Shown: positions 5,763 through 6,318 of the stretch, one piece after another | How the letters are laid out: every line of letters begins with the position of its first letter | Position numbering within the stretch: position 1 is the stretch's first letter | Assembly (NCBI GenBank): GCA_964449995.1 | Contig: CAYVBW010000028.1 | Span: forward strand, 1 to 6,318 | DNA from: CAYVBW01 sp964449995 | GTDB lineage: Bacteria > Patescibacteriota > Microgenomatia > UBA1400 > PJMF01 | DNA length: 6,318 bases | Reading direction: 5' to 3' | The notes under the pieces: model-generated | Seen by the model: the letters and a program-made list of their open reading frames with translations, nothing else | Database searches by the model: none | Told to the model about the DNA's origin: nothing | Translations under genes and position numbers: made by a program

Positions 5763-6318
5763 TGATAATAATTGATGGCCATCATGGCGAAGAAGTCATA
5801 AGCAGCCAGCAGATAGCGGACAGCAACATGGCATTGTATGGATCAGAGAATTATGTATTGCCACAGGGAAGCCAACTTGCTGCATCCATAGTATCAAATA
5901 ACGAAGTTGACATATCAGATGGCCTCCTGGTCCATCAGGGGCACAGGGGCGGCATCGAAGTTGGACAGGACGAAGACGTGACTATTGAAAATGGTGCGGC
6001 TGGTGTCAAAAGAAGAGATCTTATTGTAAGTAAATACATAAAAGACGAAACAACTTTGGTTGAAACTGTGGAACTGGCAGTCATTAAAGGCACAGCTGCA
6101 GCATCTGATCCCGCGGACCCGGAATACACATCCGGAGATATACGAAATGGTGCGGTTCTGGACGAAATGCCATTATACCGTGTTCACATAGACGGTATAA
6201 GCATTGTAGCCGTAGAACGGCTCTGGGAATATCCGGAGAGCATGCCGGTAACTGAGGAAGGAGCATGGGCGTTTGTGCCTATGATTGCCCCGTATGCCCT
6301 CACATTGCCGTCAGGGTT
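5762..6318 (+). CDS. Baseplate or tail-fibre structural protein, N-terminal part (3' end cut by window)
   Basis: The first 185 residues are visible, and the frame is still open at the window end. The N-terminal region resembles a module widespread in Clostridia phages and prophages directly after the hub gene. It begins MIIIDGHHGEEVISSQQIAD, then 'LYGSENYVLPQGSQLAASIVSNNEVDISDGLLVHQG' (25-60), 'VTIENGAAGVKRRDLIVSKY' (73-92), 'ETVELAVIKGTAAASDPADPEYTSGDIRNGAVLDEMPLYRV' (101-141) and 'DGISIVAVERLW' (144-155). In that family the conserved N-terminus probably docks onto the hub or Dit, and the C-terminus varies and often carries receptor-binding or carbohydrate-binding parts. Residues 160-185 begin a new segment (PVTEEGAWAFVPMIAPYALT) whose nature cannot be judged. 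No enzymatic motif is visible. It starts in TAATG overlap with the hub stop. The structural role is fairly sure; the receptor-binding role is inferred from position. Confidence 0.8.
   Translation, partial: MIIIDGHHGEEVISSQQIADSNMALYGSENYVLPQGSQLAASIVSNNEVDISDGLLVHQGHRGGIEVGQDEDVTIENGAAGVKRRDLIVSKYIKDETTLVETVELAVIKGTAAASDPADPEYTSGDIRNGAVLDEMPLYRVHIDGISIVAVERLWEYPESMPVTEEGAWAFVPMIAPYALTLPSG

Noticed and set aside
1..6318. Seemingly frequent GGATC/GATC motifs, considered as a modification or processing signal.
   Set aside because: A rough count by eye gives about 30 GATC in 6.3 kb against about 25 expected at equal base frequencies, so there is no clear enrichment.

Overview
The window is a contiguous, tightly packed tail-morphogenesis module of a siphovirus-type phage or prophage. 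All genes are on the + strand and there is essentially no non-coding space. Strong GGAGG-type ribosome binding sites, frequent ATA and AGA codons, moderate GC (judged by eye, not computed) and the protein families present point to a Clostridia-type Firmicutes host. The sequence alone cannot say whether this is an integrated prophage or a free phage: no integrase, att site or bacterial flank is in view.

Layout, left to right: (1) the 3' end of an HK97 gp10-like head-tail joining gene (2-244); (2) a probable tail terminator (234-617); (3) the major tail tube protein, carrying a C-terminal X2-type Ig-like domain (619-1491); (4) a gpG-like tail assembly chaperone (1503-1844), followed by an overlapping -1-frame segment (1808-2092) that is probably translated as a gpGT-like fusion by ribosomal slippage; (5) a rather short tape measure protein (2094-3746); (6) a Dit-type distal tail protein (3736-4569); (7) a Gp37/Tal-like tail hub protein (4554-5762); (8) the N-terminal part of a baseplate or tail-fibre structural protein, cut by the window end (5762-6318).

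The gene order is the canonical siphophage assembly order. Connector proteins close the head. The terminator caps the tube. The chaperones load the tape measure. The tube polymerises around the tape. Dit, the hub and the fibre form the host-facing tip. Genes overlap by 1-16 nt or abut within 11 nt, so one polycistronic message with translational coupling is likely. No promoter or intrinsic terminator is visible.

I do not see a novel defence or mobile system here. The most interesting signal is the frameshift region in the chaperone gene. An internal Shine-Dalgarno-like AAGGAG lies 11 nt upstream of a GGTTTTT slip site, exactly where the downstream frame begins to look like real protein. Potential RNA pairing follows 7 nt after the slip site. 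The layout resembles the SD-stimulated frameshift of E. coli dnaX, but the heptamer is imperfect. Secondary points are the Ig-like tube decoration, an 11-bp perfect inverted repeat just before the hub gene's RBS, and an N-terminal extension on the hub protein.
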